NCBI GenBank assembly: GCA_963791545.1
Contig: CAWBSR010000006.1
Coordinates: forward strand, 10,199 to 74,198
Reading direction: 5' to 3'
DNA from: JALYXV01 sp963791545
GTDB taxonomy: Bacteria > Actinomycetota > Acidimicrobiia > Acidimicrobiales > Palsa-688
DNA length: 64,000 bases
Shown: positions 18,288 through 34,632 of the stretch, one piece after another
Numbering within the stretch: the first letter of the stretch is position 1
How the letters are laid out: every line of letters begins with the position of its first letter
Notes under the pieces: generated by a model
The model's database searches: none
Seen by the model: the letters and a program-made list of their open reading frames with translations, nothing else
What the model was told of the DNA's origin: nothing
Program-made: the position numbers and the translations under genes

Positions 18288-18990
18288 AGCGGCCACCCCG
18301 CAGCCATTCGCCGCCCGGCTGGATCGGTCGGAAATCGTCGTCGAGCCGGTACACGATCGGGATCCCGGTGGGGATCTCGAGGTTGGGGATCTCGGCGTCG
18401 CTTATCCCATCCAGGTGCTTGACCAGGCTGCGCAGGCTGTTGCCGTGGGCCGCCACCAGGACCACCCGGCGGGCCCGCAGGTCGGGGACAATGGCGTCGT
18501 ACCAGTAGGGCAGCATCCGGGCCAGGACATCGGCCAGGCATTCCGTGGAAGGGATGATCTCGGGGGCCAGTCCGGCGTAGCGGCGGTCCCGGGCCGGGTT
18601 CCACGGGCTTTGGGGATCGATGGGGGGCGGGGGAGTGGCGTAGCTGCGGCGCCACAAGAGGAACTGTTGTTCGCCGTACTTCTCCCGGGTTTCGGACTTG
18701 TTGAGGCCCGTCAGTCCGCCGTAGTGCCGTTCGTTGAGCCGCCAGTGGCGGTGGACGGGGACCCAGAGCTGACCCATCTCCTCCAAGGCCAGGTGCAGCG
18801 TCCGGATGGCGCGTGTCTGCACCGAAGTATGGGCCACGTCAACATCGACGCCGGCGTCGGAGAGGCGGGTGCCCGCGGCCCGCGCCTCTTTTTCCCCCTC
18901 CTCGGTCAGATCACAGTCGTACCAGCCGGTGAAACGGTTGGCCAGGTTCCAGGTGCTTTGGCCGTGGCGCACCAGCACGAGGGTCGGCAT
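18286..18990 (-). CDS. gpmA: 2,3-bisphosphoglycerate-dependent phosphoglycerate mutase
   Basis: 234 residues, histidine phosphatase superfamily. It interconverts 3- and 2-phosphoglycerate in glycolysis and gluconeogenesis in the cytoplasm. The phosphohistidine motif is [10 protein letters not shown] at the N-terminus, the partner histidine is in VAAHGNSLR, and the dPGM signature blocks [13 protein letters not shown] and [12 protein letters not shown] are intact. It is slightly shorter than the usual 245-250. It is divergent from dnaK, with the HspR site lying between them, so heat stress might also affect it; that is inference from position only. Confidence 0.95.
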   Translation of the reverse strand: MPTLVLVRHGQSTWNLANRFTGWYDCDLTEEGEKEARAAGTRLSDAGVDVDVAHTSVQTRAIRTLHLALEEMGQLWVPVHRHWRLNERHYGGLTGLNKSETREKYGEQQFLLWRRSYATPPPPIDPQSPWNPARDRRYAGLAPEIIPSTECLADVLARMLPYWYDAIVPDLRARRVVLVAAHGNSLRSLVKHLDGISDAEIPNLEIPTGIPIVYRLDDDFRPIQPGGEWLRGGR

Positions 18991-19016
18991 GCCCCTGAAG
19001 CCTAAACCTCACGCGA

Positions 19017-19037
19017 GTTGAGTCTTAGTCGCTCAAG
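19017..19037 (+). promoter_or_regulatory. HAIR-type operator for HspR upstream of dnaK
   Basis: GTTGAGT (19017-19023), seven-base spacer, GCTCAAG (19031-19037). Each arm differs by one base from the published HAIR consensus CTTGAGT-N7-ACTCAAG, at symmetrical positions. It lies 67 bp before the dnaK ATG, and a TACACT hexamer (19043-19048) just downstream could be the -10. HspR, encoded as the last gene of this operon, would bind here and repress in complex with DnaK. Confidence 0.8.
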
Positions 19038-19103
19038 TTAGCTACACTTGACGAGTCAGACAGATCTCGTGTCGCAGATCTCAGAGTAACGGAGGCAATC
19101 CAC

Positions 19104-20965
<1,862 letters not shown>

Positions 20966-20969
<4 letters not shown>

Positions 20970-21586
20970 CCAGCGCCGAACCACAGGACCCGGGCGCGGG
21001 CGGCGATCCGGTCGTTGATGCCGGTGCCGGCTCCGATGAGGCCACCGGCGCCGCCACCGCGGCGGGTACCGCCCAGGCAGCCGCCGATCTGGCCGCCGAG
21101 ATGGCCGAGGCGGCCGCCGACCTCGACGCCGCGGTGGCCGCCGCCGAGGTCCAGGTCGACCTCGGGGTAGCCGCCATCGCCCGCGAGCGCGACGAGTACC
21201 TCGACGCCCTCCGCCGGCTCCAGGCCGACTTCGAGAACTACAAGAAGCGGGTGGAGAAGCAGCAGCGTGAGCACGTGGAGCGCGCCGCCGGGACCCTGGT
21301 CAGCAAGCTGCTGCCTGTCTGCGACACCGCCGACCTGGCCATCGCCCACGGTGGCGGGGAAGAGGTCAAGCAGATCTGGACGGCTCTTTTCGAGGCCCTG
21401 GAACGAGAAGGGTTGGAGCGCATCGATCCGGTGGGGGTGACATTCGACCCCACCGTTCACGACGCCGTGGCTCATGAGCCCGGTGACAGCGGACCCGCCG
21501 GCCCCGAAGTCGTCGAGGTCCTGCGGGCCGGCTACCTCTGGAAAGGTCGGGTCCTGCGGGCGGCAATGGTAAAAGTGAGAGGTTGA
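20966..21586 (+). CDS. grpE: Nucleotide exchange factor GrpE
   Basis: 206 residues. It opens the DnaK nucleotide cleft to release ADP. The first 60 residues are a low-complexity Ala/Asp/Gly region, followed by a coiled-coil rich in Ala and Glu, the block [20 protein letters not shown], and the C-terminal beta domain ending in [20 protein letters not shown], which is the typical GrpE signature. The ATG overlaps the dnaK stop (ATGA), implying coupled translation, and dnaJ follows 6 bp downstream. Confidence 0.96.
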
Positions 21587-21592
21587 CAAGCC

Positions 21593-22720
21593 ATGGCCCC
21601 GCAGCGGGAGTGGTTCGAGAAGGACTACTACAAGATCCTCGGCGTGAGCGACACGGCGCCGGACAAGGACATCACCCGCGCCTACCGGAAGCTGGCCAAG
21701 CAGTATCACCCCGACGCCAACCCCGGTTCCGAGGACAAGTTCAAGGAGATCTCGGCCGCCTACGATGTGCTCGGCGACGCCGCCCGGCGCAAGGAGTATG
21801 ACGAGGTCCGCCGGCTCGGGCCCATCAGCAACGCCTTCTCGGGAGGCGGCGCCGGCCCGGGCGGCTTCTCCGCCAACTTCTCGACCGACGACCTGACCGA
21901 CCTGCTGGGCGGCATCTTCGGGCGCGCCACCCGCAACGCGGGCGGCCGGGGCACCAGCAACCCGCCCGGGCCCCGGCGGGGCGAGGACCTCGAGGCCCAG
22001 CTCCATCTCTCGTTCCTGGACGCCGTAAACGGGGTAACCGCCACCGTCAACGTCACCAGCGATGTGGCGTGCTCGATGTGCGGGGGAACCGGGGCGGCGC
22101 CGGGCACCAGCCCGGTCATCTGTTCCAAGTGCGGCGGCCGGGGCGTCATCAACGACAACCAGGGCCTGTTCTCCTTCAGCCAGCCGTGCCGTGACTGCGG
22201 CGGGACCGGCATGAAGGTTGAGACCCCGTGCCGCAACTGCTTCGGCAAAGGGGTGGAACGTAGGGGCCGCCAGGTCAAGGTTCGGATCCCGGCGGGTGTC
22301 GAGGACAGCCAGCGGATCCGGGTCAAGGGCCGGGGGGGCGCCGGGGCCAACGGAGGGCCGTCGGGCGACCTGTTCGTCACCGTCCACACCAGCCAACATC
22401 AGTTGTTCGGCCGCCAGGGCAAGAATCTCACCTTGTCGGTGCCCATAAGCTTCCCCGAGGCGGCGCTGGGCGCCACCATCACGGTGCCGACCCTGGACAA
22501 GCCGATCAACCTCAAGGTTCCACCGGGTACCCGGTCGGGAAAGATCTTCAGGGTGAAGGAGCACGGCGTGCCGGCCCGAACCGGCGCCGGTGACCTTCTG
22601 GTGACCGTCGAGGTGGCAGTGCCCCAGCGGCTGTCCGCCGCCGAGCGCGAGGCCATCGAGGCCTTGGCGTCGGCGAACGATAGCGACGGCGGTTCGCCCC
22701 GAGCCCACCTGGGGGTGTGA
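21593..22720 (+). CDS. dnaJ: Chaperone protein DnaJ (Hsp40)
   Basis: 375 residues. It delivers clients to DnaK and triggers its ATPase. The J domain carries the HPD motif in [13 protein letters not shown], a Gly-rich linker follows, and the zinc domain has four CxxCxGxG-type repeats from about residue 159 ([32 protein letters not shown]). The two beta-sandwich client-binding domains follow. The start ATG lies 6 bp behind grpE, within the operon. Confidence 0.97.
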   Translation: MAPQREWFEKDYYKILGVSDTAPDKDITRAYRKLAKQYHPDANPGSEDKFKEISAAYDVLGDAARRKEYDEVRRLGPISNAFSGGGAGPGGFSANFSTDDLTDLLGGIFGRATRNAGGRGTSNPPGPRRGEDLEAQLHLSFLDAVNGVTATVNVTSDVACSMCGGTGAAPGTSPVICSKCGGRGVINDNQGLFSFSQPCRDCGGTGMKVETPCRNCFGKGVERRGRQVKVRIPAGVEDSQRIRVKGRGGAGANGGPSGDLFVTVHTSQHQLFGRQGKNLTLSVPISFPEAALGATITVPTLDKPINLKVPPGTRSGKIFRVKEHGVPARTGAGDLLVTVEVAVPQRLSAAEREAIEALASANDSDGGSPRAHLGV

Positions 22721-22722
22721 GC

Positions 22723-23103
22723 ATGCCTGACCGCAGACTTTCCACCCGAGCCGTGTACGTCATCTCCGTCGCCGCCGAGCTGGCCGGGGTCCATCCGCAG
22801 ACGTTGCGGATCTACGAACGCAAGGGCCTGGTTGATCCGGCCCGCACCGGCGGCGGTAGCCGCCGCTACAGCGAGCGTGACCTGGAACGGCTGCGCCGCA
22901 TCCAGGAGTTGACCAACCACGGTCTCAACCTGGAAGGGGTGCGCCGGGTCATGGATCTGGAGGACGAGGTGACCCGGTTGCGCCGGGAGCTGGCCAAGGC
23001 TGAGGAAGAGGCCGCCGAGGCGGTGGCCCGCACCCACCGCCAGTACCGCCGGGACCTGGTGCCGGTCAAGAACTCTCCCGTCCCCTGGCGCCCCGCCCGA
23101 TAG
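22723..23103 (+). CDS. hspR: Heat-shock repressor HspR (MerR family)
   Basis: 126 residues from the ATG at 22723, which has a GGGGG seven bases upstream; a GTG at 22717 overlapping the dnaJ stop would add two residues. The MerR-type winged helix reads [21 protein letters not shown] and [16 protein letters not shown], followed by a coiled coil and a short basic tail. HspR represses its own operon by binding the HAIR element at 19017 with DnaK as co-repressor, which makes a feedback loop on free DnaK. It is the last gene of dnaK-grpE-dnaJ-hspR, the classic actinobacterial order. Confidence 0.95.
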   Translation: MPDRRLSTRAVYVISVAAELAGVHPQTLRIYERKGLVDPARTGGGSRRYSERDLERLRRIQELTNHGLNLEGVRRVMDLEDEVTRLRRELAKAEEEAAEAVARTHRQYRRDLVPVKNSPVPWRPAR

Positions 23104-23146
23104 CCCTCCGGGGCGGCCGCCGCCTCCTGCGGCTTCTGGCCCCCGC

Positions 23147-23455
23147 CTAGGCCGGGTCGTCCTCGACGGTGAGGCGGCTGCCGGCCCCCAGACCCCAATG
23201 GGCGAAGGCGCCGGCCCGGGCCTCCACCGTCACCCGGGCCCGGATGCGGGGTCGGGCCAGCCGGCGCCGTCCCATGGTCACCACGGCCAGGACCTGTAAT
23301 CCCCGGTCGCAGAAGGCGACGTCGATCGGGAAGCGCATGCCGAAGGTGTGGACCAGGAACGCGGTTTCCATCAGGATGGCCCCCTCGACGCTGTCCTGCC
23401 CGAGCAGGCCGACCGAGACCTCCCACGGAAGGGTGGCGACCCGGACCGGGGCCAC
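23147..23455 (-). CDS. DUF192 family protein
   Basis: 102 residues from a GTG. The family block GLLGQDSVEGAILMETAFLV, then HTFGMRFPIDVAF and VEARAGAFAHWGLGAGSRL, match DUF192 (COG1430), small beta-barrel proteins of unknown function often exported or near the envelope. The open frame continues upstream with convincing family sequence (TASWLVCDGRRV) but has no ATG, GTG or TTG before a stop, so the true start may be a CTG at about 23476 or the start is misjudged. It is convergent with hspR. Confidence 0.75.
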   Translation of the reverse strand: MAPVRVATLPWEVSVGLLGQDSVEGAILMETAFLVHTFGMRFPIDVAFCDRGLQVLAVVTMGRRRLARPRIRARVTVEARAGAFAHWGLGAGSRLTVEDDPA

Positions 23456-23683
23456 TCGGCGTCCGTCGCAAACCAGCCAGGAAGCGGTGATCGCCCATTT
23501 TGGCCCGGCCGCCCGCCATCTGCGCCCTGAGGTTCGTGCCTACCCGCCAGGCACGGACTCGCCCGGTAGGCAAGTTGCTGCAATAGGCAGTTCGTGGGCA
23601 GTTCCCGGTTAGTCCCCACCCGCCCCTTATCGAGGGAAAGTTGATAATATTGGACTAAAGTTTCCTGAGGAGGACGAAGAAGA

Positions 23684-26212
<2,529 letters not shown>

Positions 26213-26409
26213 CGCCTCGCGGGCGCGGCTCGGGCGCAACACTCCTGCGGTAATGGCAGCGAGGTTCGGTCCCATCGGATGTCTTTATCCGTTCGTTTCC
26301 GATTTTGGGAGAAACGCGGTCTAGGACAGGCAGAGATAGCGCCAATCCGAAGTAGGTAGTACTGTCTCGTCCCGTCCCAATGGGCACGGGTGCGAGGGGT
26401 ATGTCTGCG

Positions 26410-27717
26410 ATGAAGGTGTTCCGTCGTTTTTGTGCGCTCGGCGTCTCTGGTCTGGTGGTCGGGGCGCTGATGTCCGGCGTGACTGCCTCGGCGGCGGCCT
26501 CCGCCCCTCTGAAGGCCGGCACCCCGGAGGTGTTCGCGGGTACCGCGGCGGCCCAGGCCTTGAAGCTCAGCTTGTTCGGGACCAGCCTCACCGTCTCCAA
26601 CACCAACGCCGAGGCCGACTCCTCGCCCAAAGCCCACGCCGACGGTGCGGGCGTGGCCCTGATCACGCAAACCACCAGTGTCGCCGACGCGGTAGGCGCG
26701 GGCCAGGACTCGGCCCCGCCGAAGGCATGCGGTCTGAACCTCCCGCTGACGGGAATCCTCAACCTGGCTCTGGCGTGTTCGCAGTCGGCCAGCTCGACCA
26801 TGGCCGCGACCCCCGGTGCCGTGGCCAGCTCCAATATCGCCGACCTCAACGTCCAGGCTCTCAGCACCGTCCTCAGGCTCCTGCAGCCCCTACTGAACGC
26901 CCTGGTCCCCTTCGCTGACCAGCTCCTGGGCACGGTCGTGGCGACGGTCCAGTCGATCGTCCAGCCGGTCCTGGGCACCACGGTGACGCAGTTGCTCGGT
27001 GGTCTCGGTATCAGCCCGACGGCGCCGGTAAGCAGCCTGATCACCGCCCTCCAGAACGCCACCAACCTGGTGGTGGTCAAGGTGGGCGACACCGCTTCCC
27101 AGGTGGTCACCAGCGCGGGAACGGTCGTTGCCGACTCCATGGCCCATGGGGCCACCGTTGAAGTGCTGCCTGCCCTAGGCCCGAACGGCCTGCTGTCCAT
27201 CACCGTGGGCGCCGCCCAGGCCACCAGCACCTTCAACCGCTCGACCGGTGCCAGCACGGCCACCTTCGATCCCGCCCTGGTCACCGTCAAGCTGCTGGGG
27301 ATCGTGGTCCCGATCCGCCTGGGTGCGCCCATCACGCTGCTGGCGGGCACGCCGCTCGAGTCGACCATCTCGCTTGGGGCGGGGAGCACCCACACCAACA
27401 CCGACGGCTCGGTCAGTGCGGTCGCCGACGGCGTAGGAATCGACCTGCTGAAAGGGGTCAATGGCGGCATCAGCCTTCATCTGGCCCACGCCCAGAGCGC
27501 GGTCGGGGGCAATGCCGCGGTCATCACCACCACGACCACCGCCGCCGCGGCCACCACGACGACAACGCAGATCATCACCACCGGGACCCTTCTGGCCCGG
27601 CTGCCCCTTACCGGTTCTGATCAGCCCCTGCTGCCGATCGGCCTCGGGCTGGTGGTGGCCGGTTACGTGACTCGGCGCACGCTCCTGGCTCGCCGGGGCG
27701 CCCGGACGCCTCGCTGA
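26410..27717 (+). CDS. Secreted LPLTG-anchored protein of unknown function
   Basis: 435 residues from the ATG at 26410, which has GAGGGG ten bases upstream; ATGs at 26401 and 26380 are in frame. The N-terminus MKVFRRFCALGVSGLVVGAL is a standard signal peptide ending near ASAAAS. Two similar modules are visible, each with a set of NAEADS/ADGVGI-like segments, around a hydrophobic middle of Leu/Val/Thr-rich helices (about 140-230). A Thr-only linker (TTTTTAAAATTTTT) precedes LPLTG (398-402), a hydrophobic helix and a basic tail. It is likely a substrate of the sortase gene that begins 25 bp downstream. I do not recognise the ectodomain family. Confidence 0.82.
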   Translation: MKVFRRFCALGVSGLVVGALMSGVTASAAASAPLKAGTPEVFAGTAAAQALKLSLFGTSLTVSNTNAEADSSPKAHADGAGVALITQTTSVADAVGAGQDSAPPKACGLNLPLTGILNLALACSQSASSTMAATPGAVASSNIADLNVQALSTVLRLLQPLLNALVPFADQLLGTVVATVQSIVQPVLGTTVTQLLGGLGISPTAPVSSLITALQNATNLVVVKVGDTASQVVTSAGTVVADSMAHGATVEVLPALGPNGLLSITVGAAQATSTFNRSTGASTATFDPALVTVKLLGIVVPIRLGAPITLLAGTPLESTISLGAGSTHTNTDGSVSAVADGVGIDLLKGVNGGISLHLAHAQSAVGGNAAVITTTTTAAAATTTTTQIITTGTLLARLPLTGSDQPLLPIGLGLVVAGYVTRRTLLARRGARTPR

Positions 27718-27742
27718 CCGGGGCGATCGCCTGAGGGACACG

Positions 27743-28414
27743 ATGAGGGTGCGCCTTGAGGACCTTCGGGCACGCGTGGCGCGCCCGGCGGTCTTCGGGG
27801 CCCGGCGCTCCGTGGACCCGGGTCCGAGAGATTGGAAGCGCCGGCTGATCTCGGGGGTCTCGATCGCCCTGGTGGTGGCCGGCGTTGCGGTGATCGGCTA
27901 TCCGTTCCTGACCAACCTGTGGCAGGACCGCCTGCAGGCCCGGCTGGGGCGGCAGCTGACCAGCAAGCCGCTGGGCGACGCCTACCGGGCCCACCGGGTG
28001 GCGATCGGCGACAGTCTGACGCGTATCAAGATTCCCGCCCTCGGGGTGGACATGGTCGTGGTCCAGGGAACCACCGAGAGCGCCCTGCAGGCGGGGGCGG
28101 GTCACTACGAAGCCACCCCGTTGCCCTGCGAGGCCGGCAACGTCGCCATCGCCGGCCACCGCACCACCTACGGCAAGCCCTTCGCCAACCTCGACAGGCT
28201 GCAGCCGGGCGACACCATCGAGTTGGACACACCGCTGGGAGGCTGCGTTTATCACGTATCCCAAGCCCCGTACGTGGTTGTCCCCACCGACATCTCGGTG
28301 CTGGCCACGACCACCGTGCGCTCCCTCACCCTCACCACCTGCAATCCGAGGGGTTCCGCGGCCCAGCGCCTGGTCGTCCGGGCCACCTGGGCCCAGGACG
28401 TGAAGCCGGTATGA
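27743..28414 (+). CDS. Class E-type sortase
   Basis: 223 residues. Membrane-bound cysteine transpeptidase that cleaves the LPxTG-type signal between Thr and Gly and joins the protein to the peptidoglycan precursor. An N-terminal transmembrane helix lies at about 37-57 (type II orientation). The sortase domain shows the catalytic H139 in AGHRTTYGKPF, C200 in TLTTCNP and R209 in AQRLVV. The TLTTCNP signature and single N-terminal anchor fit class E of actinobacteria, although class E enzymes usually prefer LAxTG. With one LPLTG protein directly upstream and two others 10 kb away, LPLTG is the likely local signal. Its stop overlaps the next gene by 4 bp. Confidence 0.9.
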   Translation: MRVRLEDLRARVARPAVFGARRSVDPGPRDWKRRLISGVSIALVVAGVAVIGYPFLTNLWQDRLQARLGRQLTSKPLGDAYRAHRVAIGDSLTRIKIPALGVDMVVVQGTTESALQAGAGHYEATPLPCEAGNVAIAGHRTTYGKPFANLDRLQPGDTIELDTPLGGCVYHVSQAPYVVVPTDISVLATTTVRSLTLTTCNPRGSAAQRLVVRATWAQDVKPV

Positions 28415-30240
28415 GGCGGAGCCGCCTGCTTTGCGCGATCGCAGCCGCGGCGGTGATGGGTGTGACGGTGCTCGGGCCCGCGGCGCCCGCCTCGGCGGCC
28501 GCGACCAACATCGTGATCACCGGCCCCGGGGCGGGCCAGACATTCACCGGCGGGGTCACCTCGGCGCCGGTCGCGATCGCCGGCAACGCCCATATCGGGG
28601 GGGGCCTGGCCGAGAACAACGTGCTCACCGACATACAGGTGGTGGCCACGGGCAGCAGCCTGACCTATTCGTGTGCCCACGCCGCCGACTGCGGCGCCAC
28701 CGTCGGTGTCGGTGCCACCAACTTCTCCTTCACCCCCGTCGTCACCCGCAACGGTCCCTACAGCGTGGCCGCCACCGTCACCGGCAACGAGTGCGGGGTG
28801 CTGGGTTGCGCCCAGCGGTCGTCGACGGCCACGACCAACTTCAGCGTCGGAGTCCGCCCGGCCGCGCCGAGGAGCGTGAGGGCCCAGGTCAACGGCGACA
28901 TGACCGTCACCGTGTCCTGGGCGCCTAATCCGGAGCCCGATGTGATTGGCTACCAGGTCATGCGCTCCGGCCCGGGGGGCAACAAGACGGTGGCGCCCTT
29001 CCTCCAGGGAACGAGCGTCCAGGACAGCGGCACCACGGCGGGCGGCAGCTTCTCCTACATCGTCACCGCCTTCCGCCCCGGGGCGGATGGCACGTCGACC
29101 CCGTCCACCGTGTTGAGTGCCTCGTCGGGGGCCGCCGGTGCCAACGTGGCGCTGCCGCCCGCCCCCACGACCACCGTCGGTCCCGTCGGCCAACCGGTCG
29201 TGGTCACCACCACCACGACGACGGTGACGGCGTCGAACACGCCGGCGACGCCGGATCTGTCGTTGTTCTTGAACCAGGCGCAACAGGCGGGCGCCATTCC
29301 CCCGGCCCCGCCCAAGGCGGCGGTGCATTCGTCGCCGGGGCCGACGGTGAAGCTGCCTTCGGTTGGGGCCCCGGTGGCGCCTCCCGACACCTACGCGCCG
29401 ACGCTGCCGTACGCCGCTCCGGCCCTCGCGGGAGGCGTGACCGGTGGCGCCGGCGTTGCTCAGGTGCCTCTGCGACGCCAGCCGGCCAGCCACCACGGCC
29501 GGCCGCTGGTGGTGCCGGTCGTGGGCGGGTTGATGCTTTGCGCGGTGGGGGTACTGGTGGGCCTCGCCAACCGACGCCGTCCGAGCCTCAAGCCTCTGGA
29601 ACCGGCAGCCGATGCCGACACCGGTCCGGCGATGCCAGGCCCGGCCCGTTCCGGCGGCAACGTGCAGCCGGCGTCTGCGCTGGCGAAGGCGGCCGCCAGA
29701 GCGGCGGCGGCCGCCACCCTGGCCACCGGGAACGGGATCCGGCCCGCCGCCGGTGCCGCCGCCGCGGCTCCCGTGGGACCGGTGGGGCCGGCCGCCAGGT
29801 CCCCCCGCGGCGGCCTCCCGGAGCGCTCGGTGTTTGACCGGCCCGCCCCACCGGTGCCCGCCACCGCCGCGCCCGCCCAGGCCCCGCAGGTGCCAAGCAC
29901 GGACGGGCCGGCGGCCACCCGGCCTCGGGTGGTGACCGCCCCGGCCACCTCGGCCCCGACCTCGGCCCCGGCCACCCCGGCCCTCCCGGCCTCGGCCTCG
30001 GCCCCGGCCCCGGCCCCGGCCCTGCCGCTCCCGCCGCTGCCGCCGCTCCCAACCCTGATCCCGGCGATGAGCGCCGCTTCGCCCGGGGCAGAAGGGGCAC
30101 GGTGGCGCCGCGCCGAGGGCCGCCCGCTGGCAGCGCAACCCTCGATCGAGGACGCGGTTGACTACTTCCGCCTCATCCGGCTCGAGGCGGCCGACACCGG
30201 CCCCCCCCAGAAGATCGACGCTGGCGCCCCGCCCGCCTGA
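28411..30240 (+). CDS. Membrane-anchored extracellular protein with an FN3 domain
   Basis: 609 residues starting at the ATG that overlaps the sortase stop (ATGA). A signal peptide (1-29, ending ASAAA) is followed by an Ig-like beta region with two apparent Cys pairs, a fibronectin type III domain (about 150-235, APRSVRAQ to GYQVMRSG), Thr/Pro-rich linkers, and one transmembrane helix (about 370-390) followed by RRR. The last 200 residues are a Pro/Ala-rich, predicted disordered cytoplasmic tail. There is no LPxTG motif, so it is membrane-held rather than wall-linked. Coupling to the sortase suggests a role in organising or assisting surface-protein attachment, which is inference. Confidence 0.8.
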   Translation: MRRSRLLCAIAAAAVMGVTVLGPAAPASAAATNIVITGPGAGQTFTGGVTSAPVAIAGNAHIGGGLAENNVLTDIQVVATGSSLTYSCAHAADCGATVGVGATNFSFTPVVTRNGPYSVAATVTGNECGVLGCAQRSSTATTNFSVGVRPAAPRSVRAQVNGDMTVTVSWAPNPEPDVIGYQVMRSGPGGNKTVAPFLQGTSVQDSGTTAGGSFSYIVTAFRPGADGTSTPSTVLSASSGAAGANVALPPAPTTTVGPVGQPVVVTTTTTTVTASNTPATPDLSLFLNQAQQAGAIPPAPPKAAVHSSPGPTVKLPSVGAPVAPPDTYAPTLPYAAPALAGGVTGGAGVAQVPLRRQPASHHGRPLVVPVVGGLMLCAVGVLVGLANRRRPSLKPLEPAADADTGPAMPGPARSGGNVQPASALAKAAARAAAAATLATGNGIRPAAGAAAAAPVGPVGPAARSPRGGLPERSVFDRPAPPVPATAAPAQAPQVPSTDGPAATRPRVVTAPATSAPTSAPATPALPASASAPAPAPALPLPPLPPLPTLIPAMSAASPGAEGARWRRAEGRPLAAQPSIEDAVDYFRLIRLEAADTGPPQKIDAGAPPA

Positions 30241-32851
<2,611 letters not shown>

Positions 32852-32855
<4 letters not shown>

Positions 32856-33301
32856 AGGTCGCAGTACTGATGGGGTCGGCCAGCGACCAGGCCCGGATGT
32901 CCCAGGCCACGGAACTGCTCAAGTCCTTCGGCCTCGAGGCCACCGAGCACGTCATGTCGGCTCACCGCAACCCCGACGTGGTGGCCGGCTTCGCCCGCAC
33001 GGCTCGGGAGAACGGCTACGGCGTCCTCATCTGCGGCGCCGGCATGGCCGCCGCCCTGCCCGGGGTGGTGGCCGCCCACACCATCCTGCCGGTGATCGGC
33101 GTCCCCCTGTCGGGGAGTGCCCTGTCGGGGATCGACGCCCTTTACGCCGTGGTGCAGATGCCCCGGGGGGTCCCGGTGGCCACGGTGGCGGTGGACGGGG
33201 CCGCCAACGCCGCCCTGCTGGCCGTGGAGATCCTGGCCCTCGGCGACGCCACCCTGGCGACGCAGTTGGTGGCCTACCGCGATGGCTGGAAGGCCACATG
33301 A
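32852..33301 (+). CDS. purE: 5-(carboxyamino)imidazole ribonucleotide mutase PurE
   Basis: 149 residues from the GTG overlapping the purD stop. It moves the carboxylate of N5-CAIR to C4. The signature GSASDQARM, the SAHRNPD block and the GMAAALPGVVAAHT loop are typical of class I PurE. The usual partner PurK is not present in this window, so it must be elsewhere if this is a true class I enzyme. Confidence 0.96.
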
Positions 33302-34632
33302 TCCCCCGCTACTCCCTGCCCGCCATGGCCGATCTGTTCACCGACGCCGCCAAGCTGGCCCGCTGGCTCGAGATCGAGATCCTGGTGGACGAGGCCTGGG
33401 CCCGGCTCGGGGTTATCCCGGCCGCGGACGCCGCCGCCATCCGCCAGCGGTCCCCGGCCGTAGACGACGAGCTCGTCGCAGCCGTCGCCGAGCGGGAGAC
33501 GGTCACCGACCACGATGTGGCGGCGTTCGTCGATGTCGTCCAGGACCGCATCGGCGGCGAGGCGGGGAAATGGGTCCACTACGGCCTCACGTCCAGCGAC
33601 GTTGTCGACACCGCGTGGTGCGTCGCCCTGACCGGTGCCGCCGACCTCCTCATCGGGGCCTCAAGCGCTTTGATCGAAGCGCTGCGAGCCCGCGCCGTCG
33701 AGCACCGCGACACCCCGATGGTCGGCCGCACCCACGGCATCCACGCCGAGCCCACCACCTTCGGGCGCAAGCTGGCCCTGTGGGCCCTGCAGGCGGACCG
33801 GGACCGCCAGCGCCTGGTGGCGGCCCGCCGGGCGGTGGCGGTGGGCAAGCTGTCGGGTGCCGTCGGGACCTACTCCAACATCGACCCCACGGTCGAGGAC
33901 GAGGTGTGCGCGGCCCTGGGGTTGACGCCGGTTCCCGCCACCCAGGTCATCGCCCGGGACCGCCACGCCGAGTTCCTCTGGGCGTGCTCCTCGGTCGGAG
34001 CGTCGATCGAGATGATGGCCACCGAGATCCGCCATCTGCAGCGCACCGAGGTCCGGGAGGTGGAGGAGGCATTCCGGGTGGGGCAGAAGGGCAGCTCGGC
34101 CATGCCCCACAAGCGCAACCCGATCAAGTCGGAGCAGCTCTCGGGCCTGGCCCGGGTGTTGCGCGGTTACCTGGGGACCGGACTGGAGGACGTGGCGCTG
34201 TGGCATGAACGCGACATATCCCACAGTTCTGTTGAGCGCGTGATCCTCCCCGACGCCGCCGCGCTGGCGTACTACCTGATGGTCAAGATGACGGCCCTGA
34301 TCCGGGGGCTGGTCATTTTCCCCGACCAGATGCTGACCAACCTGGATCGGTCGTACGGGCTGGTGTTCAGCCAGCCCGTGCTTTTGGCCCTCGTCGGATC
34401 GGGCCTCACCCGCGACGCCGCCTACCGCATCGTGCAGCGCGACGCAGTGGTGGCGTGGACCGAGGGGCGGCGGTTCCGCGAGGTGCTGGAGGCCGACCCC
34501 GACGTCACCCTGGACAAGGTGGCGCTGGACGAGGCGTTCGACCTGCGGCGCAGCCTGCGCCACAGCGGGCGGGTGTTCGAGGCGCTGGCCGCGGTGCCAG
34601 GGCCCCCTGAGATTTCGAAAGGAGCGCCGTGA
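33298..34632 (+). CDS. purB: Adenylosuccinate lyase PurB
   Basis: 444 residues. It removes fumarate from SAICAR and from adenylosuccinate, acting twice in purine synthesis. The fumarase/aspartase signature GSSAMPHKRNPIKSE is intact, with VHYGLTSSDVVDTA and GRTHGIHAEPTTFG supplying active-site histidines. The ATG overlaps the purE stop and the purC start overlaps its end, both by 4 bp. Confidence 0.97.
   Translation: MIPRYSLPAMADLFTDAAKLARWLEIEILVDEAWARLGVIPAADAAAIRQRSPAVDDELVAAVAERETVTDHDVAAFVDVVQDRIGGEAGKWVHYGLTSSDVVDTAWCVALTGAADLLIGASSALIEALRARAVEHRDTPMVGRTHGIHAEPTTFGRKLALWALQADRDRQRLVAARRAVAVGKLSGAVGTYSNIDPTVEDEVCAALGLTPVPATQVIARDRHAEFLWACSSVGASIEMMATEIRHLQRTEVREVEEAFRVGQKGSSAMPHKRNPIKSEQLSGLARVLRGYLGTGLEDVALWHERDISHSSVERVILPDAAALAYYLMVKMTALIRGLVIFPDQMLTNLDRSYGLVFSQPVLLALVGSGLTRDAAYRIVQRDAVVAWTEGRRFREVLEADPDVTLDKVALDEAFDLRRSLRHSGRVFEALAAVPGPPEISKGAP

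Noticed and set aside
26213..26400. Possible riboswitch upstream of the LPLTG gene at 26410
   Set aside because: The region has a -10-like TACTGT at 26360 and a ribosome site, but I could not match the conserved core of a c-di-AMP or other known riboswitch.
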